Shown: piece after piece, positions 41,352-49,387 of the stretch
How positions within the stretch are numbered: the stretch's first letter is position 1
Layout: each line of letters opens with the position of its first letter
Origin: Parvibaculum sp.
GTDB lineage: Bacteria; Pseudomonadota; Alphaproteobacteria; Parvibaculales; Parvibaculaceae
DNA: 64,000 bases
NCBI RefSeq assembly: GCF_030651915.1
Contig: NZ_JAUSBV010000002.1
Coordinates: forward strand, 572,414 to 636,413
Direction of reading: 5' to 3'
Program-made: the position numbers and the translations under genes
Notes under the pieces: generated by a model
Databases searched by the model: none
Seen by the model: the letters and a program-made list of their open reading frames with translations, nothing else
Told to the model about the DNA's origin: nothing

Positions 41352-42149
41352 CTACCTGATGCCGAGACTCGCAGGTGAAAAATCTATGCCCCCGCTTGCG
41401 TGGCAGGTCGCCCAGGGCATCTGTCCCAATGCGTGATGCAATCCCATAAACGGCAGTGTCGCGATCGGCGGTGCCTTGCGGATCATCACATTCTCGGCGA
41501 TCACGCTTCCGCTCCCGACGTCGAACAGAACCACCTTGTCGTAGCGCATGTTCGGAAATTTCCGCTCCCGCTCGTGCCTCACGCCATAGGCCGATGCCAG
41601 CGCGGATGCCGGTTCCCTTTTGGCGCATGCATGCGGTCGGGGCTTGTCGTGATCCTTCAGGACCAGCTCGGGGCCGTCACAACCGTAGGGGCCGGGCGGA
41701 ACGACGGAGAAGCGCCAGACATAAACATGGCGCCAGTTGTCGTTCCGACCGGGTGCGTATTGTTCGACGAAGTCGAAAGCGCCTGTTGCCAGCGCGGTTG
41801 TGCAATTGCGGAGGCATACGTCATATCTACCCGGTGAATGCGGCAGGTCGGCATCGTGCGGCACCACCAATATGCTGTCGAGGTCGCCCGGGTGCTGGCC
41901 ATAGATCTGCAATCCCGCGTCGCGGTTGCACTGTCTGAAAAAATACAATTCTTCAATCTCGGCCAAAGCGGCCATCACGACCGGCACGGCAAGGAAACCC
42001 GCCAGCGTCCAGAGAACGACCTTGCGCGGTGGACGTCGCCTGACCGCGATGATGAGAAGTGGAAGGCCGACAAGGAGCAGATAGACCGGGAACCACAGGA
42101 GCGGCAGCAAGCGCAGATTCGAACCCTGGATAACGATGTCCTGTTCCAA
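41352..42149 (-). CDS. Hypothetical membrane protein
   Basis: A 265-residue protein not recognised. The first 60 residues hold two membrane segments (around LLPLLWFPVYLLLVGLPLL and VVLWTLAGFLAVPVVM), the rest is a soluble domain with eight cysteines and several tryptophans. I choose the TTG at 42149 after GGGGGG because the ATG at 42419 would add about 90 arginine-rich residues; this start is uncertain. It is divergent from a PAS-domain gene. A surface or periplasmic role is likely from the layout; the substrate or partner is unknown. Confidence 0.45.
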   Translation of the reverse strand: MEQDIVIQGSNLRLLPLLWFPVYLLLVGLPLLIIAVRRRPPRKVVLWTLAGFLAVPVVMAALAEIEELYFFRQCNRDAGLQIYGQHPGDLDSILVVPHDADLPHSPGRYDVCLRNCTTALATGAFDFVEQYAPGRNDNWRHVYVWRFSVVPPGPYGCDGPELVLKDHDKPRPHACAKREPASALASAYGVRHERERKFPNMRYDKVVLFDVGSGSVIAENVMIRKAPPIATLPFMGLHHALGQMPWATCHASGGIDFSPASLGIR

Positions 42150-42417
42150 GATTATCGTCCCCCCATCCCGATATCGCCCGCACCGATTATGTCCGCAGGC
42201 GGAGCGCCAAGGCAAACCGCGCCGCCGCCTCTTTGCGGAGCCGCTCTCCGCGTTTGCCGCGGCCCCGGCCGTTCCCACACGCCATTCCCGAACCTCCCGC
42301 CACCCCACCTGTAAACGCACCTTTAATGCCCGCTGCAGCAAACTATCTACCTCTTTGCGGGCAGCGCGGGCGCGTGCCCCGGCGCGGCTCCGGGGACCCG
42401 GGAAACGGGAGAGCGGC

Positions 42418-42972
42418 ATGAGCAGTTTCGACCCTTCGCCCCTTGACGACGACAGGCCGGTGCCACCGTCTTCGGCCGTTCATGCCGAATATTGGGGCGC
42501 TGCGGCCACGCTGCGGCCGCATCTCACGGCGGCGGGGCCGCGCGCCGTTCTCGACTATTGGGAGACGCTCAGGGGCCCGCGCCGCTTTCCCGCCCGCGCC
42601 GGTTTCGATCCGATGGCGGTGCGTAAATATCTCCCCAACATCTTCATGCTCGAGGCGACGGATGATGGCGGCTGGCGCTACCGCGTCGTCGGCTCGATCG
42701 TTTCCGATTTTTTCGGCGTCGGCAATCCGGCGGGCAAGACGCCCGAAGATATTTTTGGCGCCAATGCCGAAGGCGCGCTCGGCCCCTTGCGCATCTGCAG
42801 TGGCCAACGCGCGCCCTATATGCACACGGCGTCGGCGAGCTGGATCTATCAGGATCGCAACTATGTCTATTACGAAGTCGTCGTGCTCCCCCTCGGCGAA
42901 AGCGACGACAAGGTCGACAAGGTCCTCTGCTGCGCCGAATTCGTCAGCGCGGAAGAGGCCGCCCGCGCCTGA
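42418..42972 (+). CDS. PAS-domain protein (PAS_5 family), copy 1
   Basis: A 184-residue alphaproteobacterial PAS_5-type protein. VLDYWETLRGPRRFPARAGFDP and the following YLPNIFMLEATDDGGWRYRVVG are the family blocks; FGANAEGALGPL, YMHTASASWIYQDRNYVYYE end the fold. There is no kinase, cyclase or DNA-binding part, so it is a bare sensor or ligand domain. The start follows CGGGAGAGCGGC. Faces the second, divergent copy. Confidence 0.82.
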   Translation: MSSFDPSPLDDDRPVPPSSAVHAEYWGAAATLRPHLTAAGPRAVLDYWETLRGPRRFPARAGFDPMAVRKYLPNIFMLEATDDGGWRYRVVGSIVSDFFGVGNPAGKTPEDIFGANAEGALGPLRICSGQRAPYMHTASASWIYQDRNYVYYEVVVLPLGESDDKVDKVLCCAEFVSAEEAARA

Positions 42973-42978
42973 TGCGGG

Positions 42979-43458
42979 TCAGGCTTTCGGCTGGCCGAAC
43001 TCCAGCCCCATCACGGCCATATCCACGCGCTCGCCGTCGCTCGCCAGCGGCAGGATCAGCGTCTCGAACGCCACATGGTCCTTGTCGAGCCAGAAGAGCC
43101 GGCCCGAAAAGGCCAGCGGTTCGCGCGTCGCCAGAAGCTCGGTCATCAGCGTCACCGTCGCCTCGATCGCCGGCGGCGTGAACAGTTCGCGCATGCGCTT
43201 GCCGGTGCGTTCGGCGCCCATGACCTCGACAATGCGCGTGCCGACCAGCCGGTAGCGCCAGTCGAGCGGGTCGCGCAGAATGTCGAGCAGCGCGATATGC
43301 GGCAGCAGGCGCGGAATCTCGACCGGGTCGATGTCCCTGCGCGCCGGCAGCGTGCCGTGCCGCCGCTTGTCCTGCCAGTAGCGATGGAGCGCCGCCAGAT
43401 TGCCGTGCAGCCGCGACAGGTCGGCGACCGGCCGGAACTCCGTCAGATTGTCGAACAA
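42979..43458 (-). CDS. PAS-domain protein (PAS_5 family), copy 2
   Basis: A 159-residue PAS_5 protein, less like the two flanking copies than they are like each other: ALHRYWQDKRRHGTLPARRDIDP, LLPHIALLDILRDPLDWRYRLVG, then FWLDKDHVAFETLILPLASDG. It is convergent with copy 1 (six bases between the stops), and again no output domain is present. Confidence 0.82.
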   Translation of the reverse strand: MFDNLTEFRPVADLSRLHGNLAALHRYWQDKRRHGTLPARRDIDPVEIPRLLPHIALLDILRDPLDWRYRLVGTRIVEVMGAERTGKRMRELFTPPAIEATVTLMTELLATREPLAFSGRLFWLDKDHVAFETLILPLASDGERVDMAVMGLEFGQPKA

Positions 43459-43702
43459 GGCATCACTCCCGCTGCATCGCCCCCGGTCCGCCGGATCGCA
43501 TCAGCGGCGGAGGGGTTCCCGTGTCGACGCTAATCGCCCTTGCTTGGCTCCGTCCAGCGGTTTTTGCGGAGCGGTGCTCCGCACTCGACCGGGACAACAT
43601 CTTTCCGTCAGCTGAAGACCGGCATGCGCCTTCAACCTTCTCTTAACGCCCCCCGGTCACGATGAATGTCAGGCCGGTATCGGGCCCGGGAGGAAACGCA
43701 TC

Positions 43703-44236
43703 ATGCACGGCATGCTGTCCGCATCGCAGACGCTGTCGGCCGTCATCGCCGAACATGCCGGCGCGCCGGACGAGATCCGTCCACATCTCACCGGCGCGGC
43801 GCTGCCGGCGGCGCTCCATTATTGGGAAAGCCTGCGCGGTGCGCGCCGCTTTCCGGCGCGTTCCGATTTCGATCCGATGGCGCTACGCCAGCACCTGCCC
43901 GTCATCTATCTGATGGAGGCGACGCCTGAAGGCGAATTCCGCTATCGCGTCGTCGGCGAGATGATTTCCGAGTTCTTCGGCACCGGCAGTCCGGTCGGCC
44001 GCACGCCGCAAGATGTCTTCGGCGCCACGGCCGAGGTGGCGCTGGCGCCCTATCGCCTGGTCTGCCAACGCGGCTGCCTCTACACGCACACGGCCTCGGC
44101 CGCCTGGCTCTACAAGAACCGCAACTATGTTCACTACCGGGTGCTGCTGCTGCCGATGGGCAAGAGCGAGGCCCGTGTCGACCGCATTCTCGGTGTCGTC
44201 GAATTCGTTGCCGAAGAGGCGGCCCGGGGCGACTGA
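43703..44236 (+). CDS. PAS-domain protein (PAS_5 family), copy 3
   Basis: A 177-residue paralogue of copy 1: ALHYWESLRGARRFPARSDFDP, HLPVIYLMEATPEGEFRYRVVG, FGATAEVALAPYRLV, YTHTASAAWLYKNRNYVHYR. The strong similarity with copy 1 across the whole length implies duplication within this locus. ATG after GGGAGGAAACGC. It converges on a secreted hypothetical protein (eight bases). Confidence 0.82.
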   Translation: MHGMLSASQTLSAVIAEHAGAPDEIRPHLTGAALPAALHYWESLRGARRFPARSDFDPMALRQHLPVIYLMEATPEGEFRYRVVGEMISEFFGTGSPVGRTPQDVFGATAEVALAPYRLVCQRGCLYTHTASAAWLYKNRNYVHYRVLLLPMGKSEARVDRILGVVEFVAEEAARGD

Positions 44237-44244
44237 AGGCGCCG

Positions 44245-44706
44245 TCAGCGGCAGCCCGGCTGCTTCCCGAGGCCGTCCGCGCCCTCCGCGGCGAAGGGAA
44301 AATCCTCCGTCCCCGGAAGGCCACGCGCCTTCATCGACCACACCGTCCACAAATCCTGCAAGGGTTCGTCGATCAGGCCGGCTGCCATCACGACGCAGCG
44401 GGCGCGCTGGCGCGCCGGCGTCAGCCGCGCAAAGGGGATCGCCGTGCGGTCGCCGCGGACGGCCGCCCGCATCATCGCCCGGCTGGCGTCGAGCCGCGCG
44501 GCAAGGTCGCCGGCGCGGATCGCGGCTGCCGCCCGGTCGGCCTCCACGCCGAGCGCTGCGCGGGCCTCTGCCATCGCGGCGCGGGTCCCGGCCAGTTCGG
44601 CCATCGCGGCGGCATGGTCGGCGCGGCTCATGCCGGCAGCCTCGGCGCCGCCCGGCCAGATCGTCAGTAGAAGGATCAATATCGCCGCGCTGCCCGCAAC
44701 TCTCAT
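44245..44706 (-). CDS. Hypothetical secreted protein
   Basis: A 153-residue protein with an N-terminal signal peptide (hydrophobic AAILILLLTIW ending near AEAAG), followed by an alanine-rich helical region (MAELAGTRAAMAEARAALG) and a domain with Cys at TPARQRARCVVMAAG and at the C terminus GKQPGCR. No domain recognised. Start at 44706, the first Met of the signal peptide. Probably periplasmic; the two cysteines could form a disulfide. Confidence 0.62.
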   Translation of the reverse strand: MRVAGSAAILILLLTIWPGGAEAAGMSRADHAAAMAELAGTRAAMAEARAALGVEADRAAAAIRAGDLAARLDASRAMMRAAVRGDRTAIPFARLTPARQRARCVVMAAGLIDEPLQDLWTVWSMKARGLPGTEDFPFAAEGADGLGKQPGCR

Positions 44707-45119
44707 CGTCCGGTCCCTTGTCTGCCCGCGTCCCCTCGCGGTGCCAGTGTACGCCCCAATGTACGCCCGGATGCACCTCCCGGCGCCCTGGCGCGGGCGT
44801 GTGGCGGCCGGGTTACAGCGCAGCGCTGCGCTGTCGCCTTCGGGCAACAGCCGGGCCGGGTGTCCCGCGCCTGCAGCTTCGCCGCGAAACGGGGATAAAG
44901 CGGGTTATCCCCGGGGGATATCCCGGCGCCGAGGCGGTTTATGACAGATTTATGACAGTTCCGTGACAGAGGGGGGTCTGCGCTGTCACAAACCGCTGTC
45001 GCGGTTCACCGGCGAACAGGGGCTGGCCCATCGGCGAACCGCAATCGGCACTGGCCGGAGGCCCGGGCGTGCTTATGATGCGGCCATCGCCATTGACCCG
45101 TTTGCGGAGTTTTTGCCCC
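44707..45119. other. Gene-free stretch with TGACAG repeats
   Basis: I see no gene on either strand in these 413 bases. It contains three spaced direct TGACAG motifs in TTATGACAGATTTATGACAG and CCGTGACAGAGG (44939-44970), and the palindrome CGCAGCGCTGCG near 44819. It separates a leftward secreted-protein gene from a rightward thioesterase and so probably carries both promoters. Confidence 0.5.
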
Positions 45120-45545
45120 ATGACCGAGCTTGCCAGCGACATTGCCGCGCCCGATTTCAAGGATGAACTCGGCGCTTCCCTCGGCATCGTCCGTACCCTG
45201 TATATGAACGCCGAGCAAGGCCGCGCCGCCATCGAATGCGAGGCGCAGATGCGCATGTGCCATTCGGGCGGCGTCGTGCAAGGCGGTTTCGTTACCGGCT
45301 GGATCGATGCGGCGATGGCGCGTGCGGCCATGGCTGTGAGCGAATTCAAGTTCACGCCGATGTCGCTTGAAATCAAGATCAGCTTCTTCCGTCCCGCCGC
45401 GCCGGGGCTTCTCGTTGCCACCGGCTGGGTCGAACGGCGCGGCCGCTCCACGATCTTCCTCGAAGGCGATCTGCGCGACGCCGCCGGCGAAATTCTCGCC
45501 AAGGGTTCCTCCACCGTGCGTCTGCTGCCGCGCATCGACGCCTGA
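45120..45545 (+). CDS. PaaI-type hotdog thioesterase
   Basis: A 141-residue hotdog-fold protein. CHSGGVVQGGFVTGWIDAAM is the PaaI block with the active-site residues, and FTPMSLEIKISFFRPA the central-strand block. Acts on aryl- or acyl-CoA thioesters in phenylacetate-like pathways, releasing CoA. Start at 45120. It is not in an operon with other CoA genes. Confidence 0.86.
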   Translation: MTELASDIAAPDFKDELGASLGIVRTLYMNAEQGRAAIECEAQMRMCHSGGVVQGGFVTGWIDAAMARAAMAVSEFKFTPMSLEIKISFFRPAAPGLLVATGWVERRGRSTIFLEGDLRDAAGEILAKGSSTVRLLPRIDA

Positions 45546-45847
45546 GGGAATATCCGTAAACGGATTATCCTGCGCGCGACGCGATTCGTCCGCGCGCGTA
45601 AGGGGGAAAGTATTCTTGCACCTGCTGTTGCATTCCAGTCACGCCGCGGTGGAAAGCGGGCATCGCCGGGTGCGCCTCTCTTCGCGTGCCGTCCCGAAAA
45701 TGCTTGTGTTGCTGCGCTATTTTTCGAATTGTGGCGGCAATCGGGCAGGTTGCGCAGCAGCGGAAACTGTTGCTTAAAATGTCACAGGCGGTCATCTTCC
45801 GCTTGGCTCCGGGGGGCGCTCGTCGAAATAAAAGCGAGGCTCATGCC
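45546..45847. other. Gene-free stretch before the outer-membrane protein
   Basis: Just behind the thioesterase stop lies ATCCGTAAACGGAT (45552-45565, 6-bp arms) and then a GCGCGCG/CGCGCGC dyad (45572-45597), possibly a terminator without T run. The remainder should contain the promoter of the outer-membrane protein; TTGCTTAAAATGTCACA near 45769 is a possible core but not convincing. No gene seen. Confidence 0.4.
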
Positions 45848-46381
45848 ATGACGAAACTGACTTACACTCTTTGCGCCGCTGCCCTCTCGCTCGGCCTTGC
45901 CGGCTTTGCTACGGCGGCTTCGGCGCAGCAATCGCACAGTCCCGACAACGTCTACAACAAGACCGAATTCAAGACCGGCCTCTATGTCGGTGGCGGTCTC
46001 GGTTGGGGCTGGTCTGACCAAAGCGACGACTGGAGCTGGAAGGGTCTCGCCGGCTGGCGTCTCAACCAGTATGTCGCCGTGCAGGGCTTCTATGCCGATC
46101 TCGGCGATCACGGCGCGCCCGGCATCATCGGCGAGACCGGTGTCGATACCTACGGCGTCGAGCTTGTCGGTTCCTTTCCGTTGAGCAATGTGCTCGCGCT
46201 TTACGGCAAGGGCGGCGTGCATCAGTACAAGATCGATACCCGCAACACGAGCTGGCTCGGCGGCGCCGGTGCGGAATATTCGCTGGGCAACGGCCTGTCG
46301 TTGCGCGGCGAGTGGACGCATTACGATCTCGATCCGATCAGCAGCGACGATTTCACCGTGCAGATCGTCTACGGCTTCTGA
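45848..46381 (+). CDS. Outer-membrane beta-barrel protein
   Basis: A 177-residue protein with a signal peptide ending ATAASAQQ, and after it eight or so alternating amphipathic strands (FKTGLYVGGGLGWGWSD, WKGLAGWRLNQYVAVQGFYA, YGKGGVHQYKI, LRGEWTHYDL) ending with a C-terminal Phe (QIVYGF) recognised by the BAM complex. It belongs to the small OmpA/OmpX-type eight-stranded barrels; whether a lipid-A deacylase active site is present is not clear. ATG at 45848 after GAGG. Confidence 0.84.
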   Translation: MTKLTYTLCAAALSLGLAGFATAASAQQSHSPDNVYNKTEFKTGLYVGGGLGWGWSDQSDDWSWKGLAGWRLNQYVAVQGFYADLGDHGAPGIIGETGVDTYGVELVGSFPLSNVLALYGKGGVHQYKIDTRNTSWLGGAGAEYSLGNGLSLRGEWTHYDLDPISSDDFTVQIVYGF

Positions 46382-46400
46382 TCCGTTTCCGTTCGGCTTG

Positions 46401-46438
46401 TCGCCCTCTCCCTTTGCGGGGGGAGGGCGATTTGCTTT
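46401..46438 (+). terminator. Terminator-like hairpin after the outer-membrane protein gene
   Basis: TCGCCCTC (46401-46408) pairs with GAGGGCGA (46423-46430), with further CCC/GGG pairing inside, followed by TTTGCTTTCT. It lies 20 bases after the stop of the barrel gene and abuts the convergent crotonase gene. Confidence 0.65.
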
Positions 46439-47248
46439 CTAGCTGTTGGTGTAGTCCGGTCTGCGCTTGCCGAGAAAGGCCGCGATGCCTTCGCGGAAGT
46501 CGTTGGTCTGTGCGCAGAGGATCTGGTTGCGGTCTTCCATTGCGACAGCGGCTTCGAGGCTGCCGGCATCGACCGACATGTTGAGACATTCCTTGGTCAG
46601 TCGCAGGCCGAGCGGCGATGTCGTCAGCATCTCCTCGATATAGGGCGCGGCGGCCTCGGCAAGCCTTTCGTCCGCCACCACCTCCGAGACAAGCCCCACG
46701 CGTTCGGCGCGCGCCGCGTCGATGAAGCGGCCGGTCATCATCAGTTCGGACGCCACCGACACGCCGACCAGACGCGGCAGGAAATAGCTGACGCCGATAT
46801 CGCAAGCCGACAGGCCGATGCGAATGAAAGCCGCGTTCATGCGCGCGCTCGTGCCGGCGATGCGGATGTCGGATGCCAGCGCCAGCGCGAAGCCGCCGCC
46901 GCAGGCCGGTCCGTGGATGAGGCTGATAATCGGCTGCGGGCAGCGCCGCATGCGCATCACGATTTCGCTGATCCGCCGTTGCGACACAAGGCCCGCTTGC
47001 GGACTGCCGGTCGCGCCGGTGTCCGGCCGGTTCGAGCGTTCCTTGAGGTCGAGCCCGGCGCAGAAGGCGCGGCCGGCGCCCTTGAGCACGACGACGCGCA
47101 CGGCGTGGTCGGTATAGAGCTTGCCGAAATAGTCCTGTAACTCGTCGACAAGTGCGGGGTTCATCGCGTTCAGCGCGTCCGGGCGGTTCATCGTCACCCA
47201 GTCGACGCTTCCCTGCTTTTCGACGATCAATGTCTTGTAGGCGGTCAT
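46439..47248 (-). CDS. Crotonase-family enoyl-CoA hydratase/isomerase
   Basis: A 269-residue crotonase-fold enzyme. AFCAGLDLKE and GPACGGGFALALASD are the oxyanion blocks. The two hydratase glutamates are missing: Ala121 stands where rat Glu144 is and Phe142 where Glu164 is, while Asp150 in LSACDIGVSY occupies the acid position used by dienoyl-CoA isomerases and PaaG. Thus isomerase- or hydrolase-type chemistry is more likely than hydration. Start at 47248 after GGAGAGG. Confidence 0.86.
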   Translation of the reverse strand: MTAYKTLIVEKQGSVDWVTMNRPDALNAMNPALVDELQDYFGKLYTDHAVRVVVLKGAGRAFCAGLDLKERSNRPDTGATGSPQAGLVSQRRISEIVMRMRRCPQPIISLIHGPACGGGFALALASDIRIAGTSARMNAAFIRIGLSACDIGVSYFLPRLVGVSVASELMMTGRFIDAARAERVGLVSEVVADERLAEAAAPYIEEMLTTSPLGLRLTKECLNMSVDAGSLEAAVAMEDRNQILCAQTNDFREGIAAFLGKRRPDYTNS

Positions 47249-47348
47249 GACGGCCTCTCCTCCTCGCACGGTTCTGTTCGGGGGAAGCCTATACAGGCCG
47301 TGTGCGCGCGCAACTGACGCAAGGGCGCACAAAAGAAACGGGACCGGC

Positions 47349-47690
47349 TCAGCCGATGATCGCTTCCATTTCCTGCTGGATCGCCAGCGGCAGATCGAGC
47401 CAGCGCAGCGCCAGCACGCCGTTGCCTTCGCGGCGCATCACTTCGGCGGTGAAGGCCAGGCGGCGCTTGTCGCCGGCCCAGTGCAAATGGCCGCTCAATA
47501 TGCCGCCAACTTCCACCTCGCCCGCAAAGCCTTCGATGCAGGCGCCGCCGGCCGACCAGTCGCGCGTCCGGTGTCCGTAGCCGCCGAGCTCGATGATCAG
47601 CAGCGGCGCGTCCATGCGCGCTGAAAGGCGCATCTCGGGCCCGTCCGTGCCGCCGCGCAGATGATCGAGCAATCGCGAGAAAAAGGACAT
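47349..47690 (-). CDS. PilZ-like domain protein
   Basis: A 113-residue protein with a PilZ-type signature HRTRDWSAGGACIEG (RxxxR is weak, D-x-S-x2-G is clear) and strand-rich remainder, suggesting c-di-GMP binding. Start at 47690. It is the last host gene before the prophage; its promoter region lies between it and the prophage left end at about 47890, so the insertion may have changed its upstream control. Confidence 0.6.
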   Translation of the reverse strand: MSFFSRLLDHLRGGTDGPEMRLSARMDAPLLIIELGGYGHRTRDWSAGGACIEGFAGEVEVGGILSGHLHWAGDKRRLAFTAEVMRREGNGVLALRWLDLPLAIQQEMEAIIG

Positions 47691-47889
47691 CGGGTTCGCC
47701 GGGTCGCCGTGACTTCGGGCATTGTGGGCGCGCGCGGTTGCGTTGGCAACTGGCAGTTCCGCGACGAGCGGATGACAGCGGCCAGCGCTTCGGGAAAAAG
47801 CTTGCGGTCGGTTGTTCCGCCGCCGCATGGCGCCTGCGTCACGCGCCGGCGGCGGATTGCATCGGTCTCCGGTCTTCGTCTTTCGGTTG

Positions 47890-48060
47890 TGTGCTGCGCC
47901 ACATAGATTGGTGTGCTGACGAATACCGGGATTATCCAATTTTGTGTAATATCTGGCGGGTCTTAGGCGTTGCCGGGGGAATTTGGGCGCGCCAGATGGT
48001 TTCTCGTGAAACGGCCCGGCGCGCCACATAGATTGGGCATCGCGCGCCAGATGGAAATCG
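47890..48060. repeat. Candidate attL: repeated transposase-binding sites
   Basis: GCGCCACATAGATTGG occurs at 47896-47911 and again at 48021-48036; the related CGCGCCAGATGG occurs at 47988-47999 and 48043-48054. All share GCGCCA-n-AT-r-G. Their first member near the end and the following cluster resemble L1 and L2-L3 of Mu. The same sites should be found inverted at the right end. Confidence 0.6.
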
Positions 48061-48131
48061 GGTCGATCCCCAAGTGCATCAATGACTTAACTACAAAAAG
48101 CGCCGCCGAGGAAATCGGTCGGAAAGGCGCG

Positions 48132-48208
48132 AACTCCGAAACGGCGTTCGGAGTTTGAAACGGCGGAAAACAGCTATTCCCGAGCGGCCGAGGCGTCGGA
48201 ACTCCGAA
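48132..48208. repeat. AACTCCGAA repeats forming a hairpin
   Basis: AACTCCGAA (48132-48140) and TTCGGAGTT (48147-48155) form a perfect 9-bp hairpin with an ACGGCG loop, and a third direct copy lies at 48200-48208. It lies just downstream of the secreted-protein gene and inside the prophage left end. A terminator is possible, but no T run follows; a protein-binding array is the alternative. Confidence 0.5.
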
Positions 48209-48231
48209 GCGGAAACAGGCGAAGTTGTGGG

Positions 48232-48549
48232 CTACCTGACGTCGTCCAAGACCTTGCTGGAGACGTATAGCGGCACCGAGCCGCCGCCGGCATAGACCCT
48301 GATCTTGGACGTGAAGAGGCCCCGCTCGATTACCGAGAACTCCTGGCCCGGCTTGAGCACGACACAACTCAGATTGTCGAGCAGCGCCTGGCCCTGCCGC
48401 GTATCCCGCTTGCGCCCCGCCTCATGAATTTCGTCCAGCGCCGGCTTTGTCAGGCAGGCGAAGTGGGTGCCATTCAGTGTCCCTGCGGCGACACCCGCCG
48501 GGGTCAACAGCGTCGCCAAAACCGCCAGCGCGCCGATATGCATTTTCAT
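48232..48549 (-). CDS. Small secreted protein of the prophage left end
   Basis: A 105-residue protein with signal peptide (IGALAVLATLLTPAGVAAG) and a mature domain with two cysteines (FACLTK and LSCVVLK), so probably exported with one disulfide. Not recognised. It is ten bases downstream of the repressor gene on the same strand, so it would be expressed from the lysogen, which is typical of phage-carried 'moron' genes. Confidence 0.62.
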   Translation of the reverse strand: MKMHIGALAVLATLLTPAGVAAGTLNGTHFACLTKPALDEIHEAGRKRDTRQGQALLDNLSCVVLKPGQEFSVIERGLFTSKIRVYAGGGSVPLYVSSKVLDDVR

Positions 48550-48559
48550 GCCTTCCTCC

Positions 48560-49210
48560 TCAGGTGCGGCCGGCCTTCCAGACTACCCGGCCGATGATGA
48601 AAAGCGAGTCCAGGTCGGCACGGCGCAGCGACTGCAGCACGGTTCCCGCCGCGTCGAGCACCTCGACATCGCCATTGACGCGCATCCGCAATTGTTTCAC
48701 GAGAAGCAAATTGCCGGCCGAGAAAATGTAGACGCCGTCGCCGCGGAATTTCGGCTCGCCGGTGTCGACCAGAAGGATATCGCCGTCCTCGATCACCGGC
48801 GCCATGCTGTCGCCGCGCGCCTCGATCAGAAAGAGGTTTGCCGGGCCGGTGCGAAGCTCGCGATGGAGCCATGCCCGGCTGAAGGCCACCGGCAAAGCCG
48901 TCGGGTGATCGGTCGGAAAATAGCCGGCGCCGGCCGCCACGATTGCGTCGTAGCGCGGAATGTAAACCAAGTCGTCCGGCCCGGCGGTTGACGGGGGTGC
49001 GTCGGATAGCATCTCCCCGCCGCCGGTCAGCAACCAATTGATGTTGATCCCCTCGAGCGCGAGCTTGGAGAGAACCCCTGAATTCGGCGCCTCGCCCCTC
49101 GTTTCGTAGCCATTCCAGGTGTTCGGTGAGACGCCAACTCGATGCGCCATCGCACGCTGAGAAAGGCCGAAGTGCTTGCGCATGGCAGCTAAGCGCTCGG
49201 TGATGCTCAC
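48560..49210 (-). CDS. Prophage repressor: XRE helix-turn-helix plus S24 peptidase domain
   Basis: A 216-residue LexA/CI-type repressor. LSQRAMAHRVGVSPNTWNGYE is the N-terminal helix-turn-helix, and the C-terminal peptidase S24 has Ser135 in RGDSMAP and Lys172 in LLLVKQL; self-cleavage would be at an Ala-Gly in VAAGAGYF (93-96). It maintains lysogeny and would be inactivated by RecA-dependent autocleavage. Divergent from the Ner-like gene across operators. Confidence 0.9.
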   Translation of the reverse strand: MSITERLAAMRKHFGLSQRAMAHRVGVSPNTWNGYETRGEAPNSGVLSKLALEGININWLLTGGGEMLSDAPPSTAGPDDLVYIPRYDAIVAAGAGYFPTDHPTALPVAFSRAWLHRELRTGPANLFLIEARGDSMAPVIEDGDILLVDTGEPKFRGDGVYIFSAGNLLLVKQLRMRVNGDVEVLDAAGTVLQSLRRADLDSLFIIGRVVWKAGRT

Positions 49211-49334
49211 GGGCGGGGGTTCTTCCCACGATATAGGTCCTTACTGACGCAACCAATCGCACAACAGAACCCAATTCGCTAGCCGATTTGACTAGCCTTA
49301 TCAATAACTTGTGTGAAATGTGGTTAATGTACAG

Positions 49335-49387
49335 ATTTTTCGATTGTCAGTAGTCGAAAAATTTGGATATGTTCAAACTTATGAACA
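49335..49387. promoter_or_regulatory. Operator region between repressor and early genes
   Basis: ATTTTTCGA (49335-49343) and TCGAAAAAT (49354-49362) form a perfect 9-bp inverted repeat separated by ten bases, and TGTTCA-aactta-TGAACA (49370-49387) a second dyad that overlaps the Ner-like start. Both lie in an AT-rich divergent gap, as repressor and Ner sites do in Mu. Confidence 0.6.

Noticed and set aside
44939-45535. A 198-residue leftward frame opposite the thioesterase
   Set aside because: It is the shadow of the hotdog gene and shows no family features.
47885-47895. A precise five-base target duplication at the prophage left border
   Set aside because: The right end is outside the window, so no duplication can be shown.
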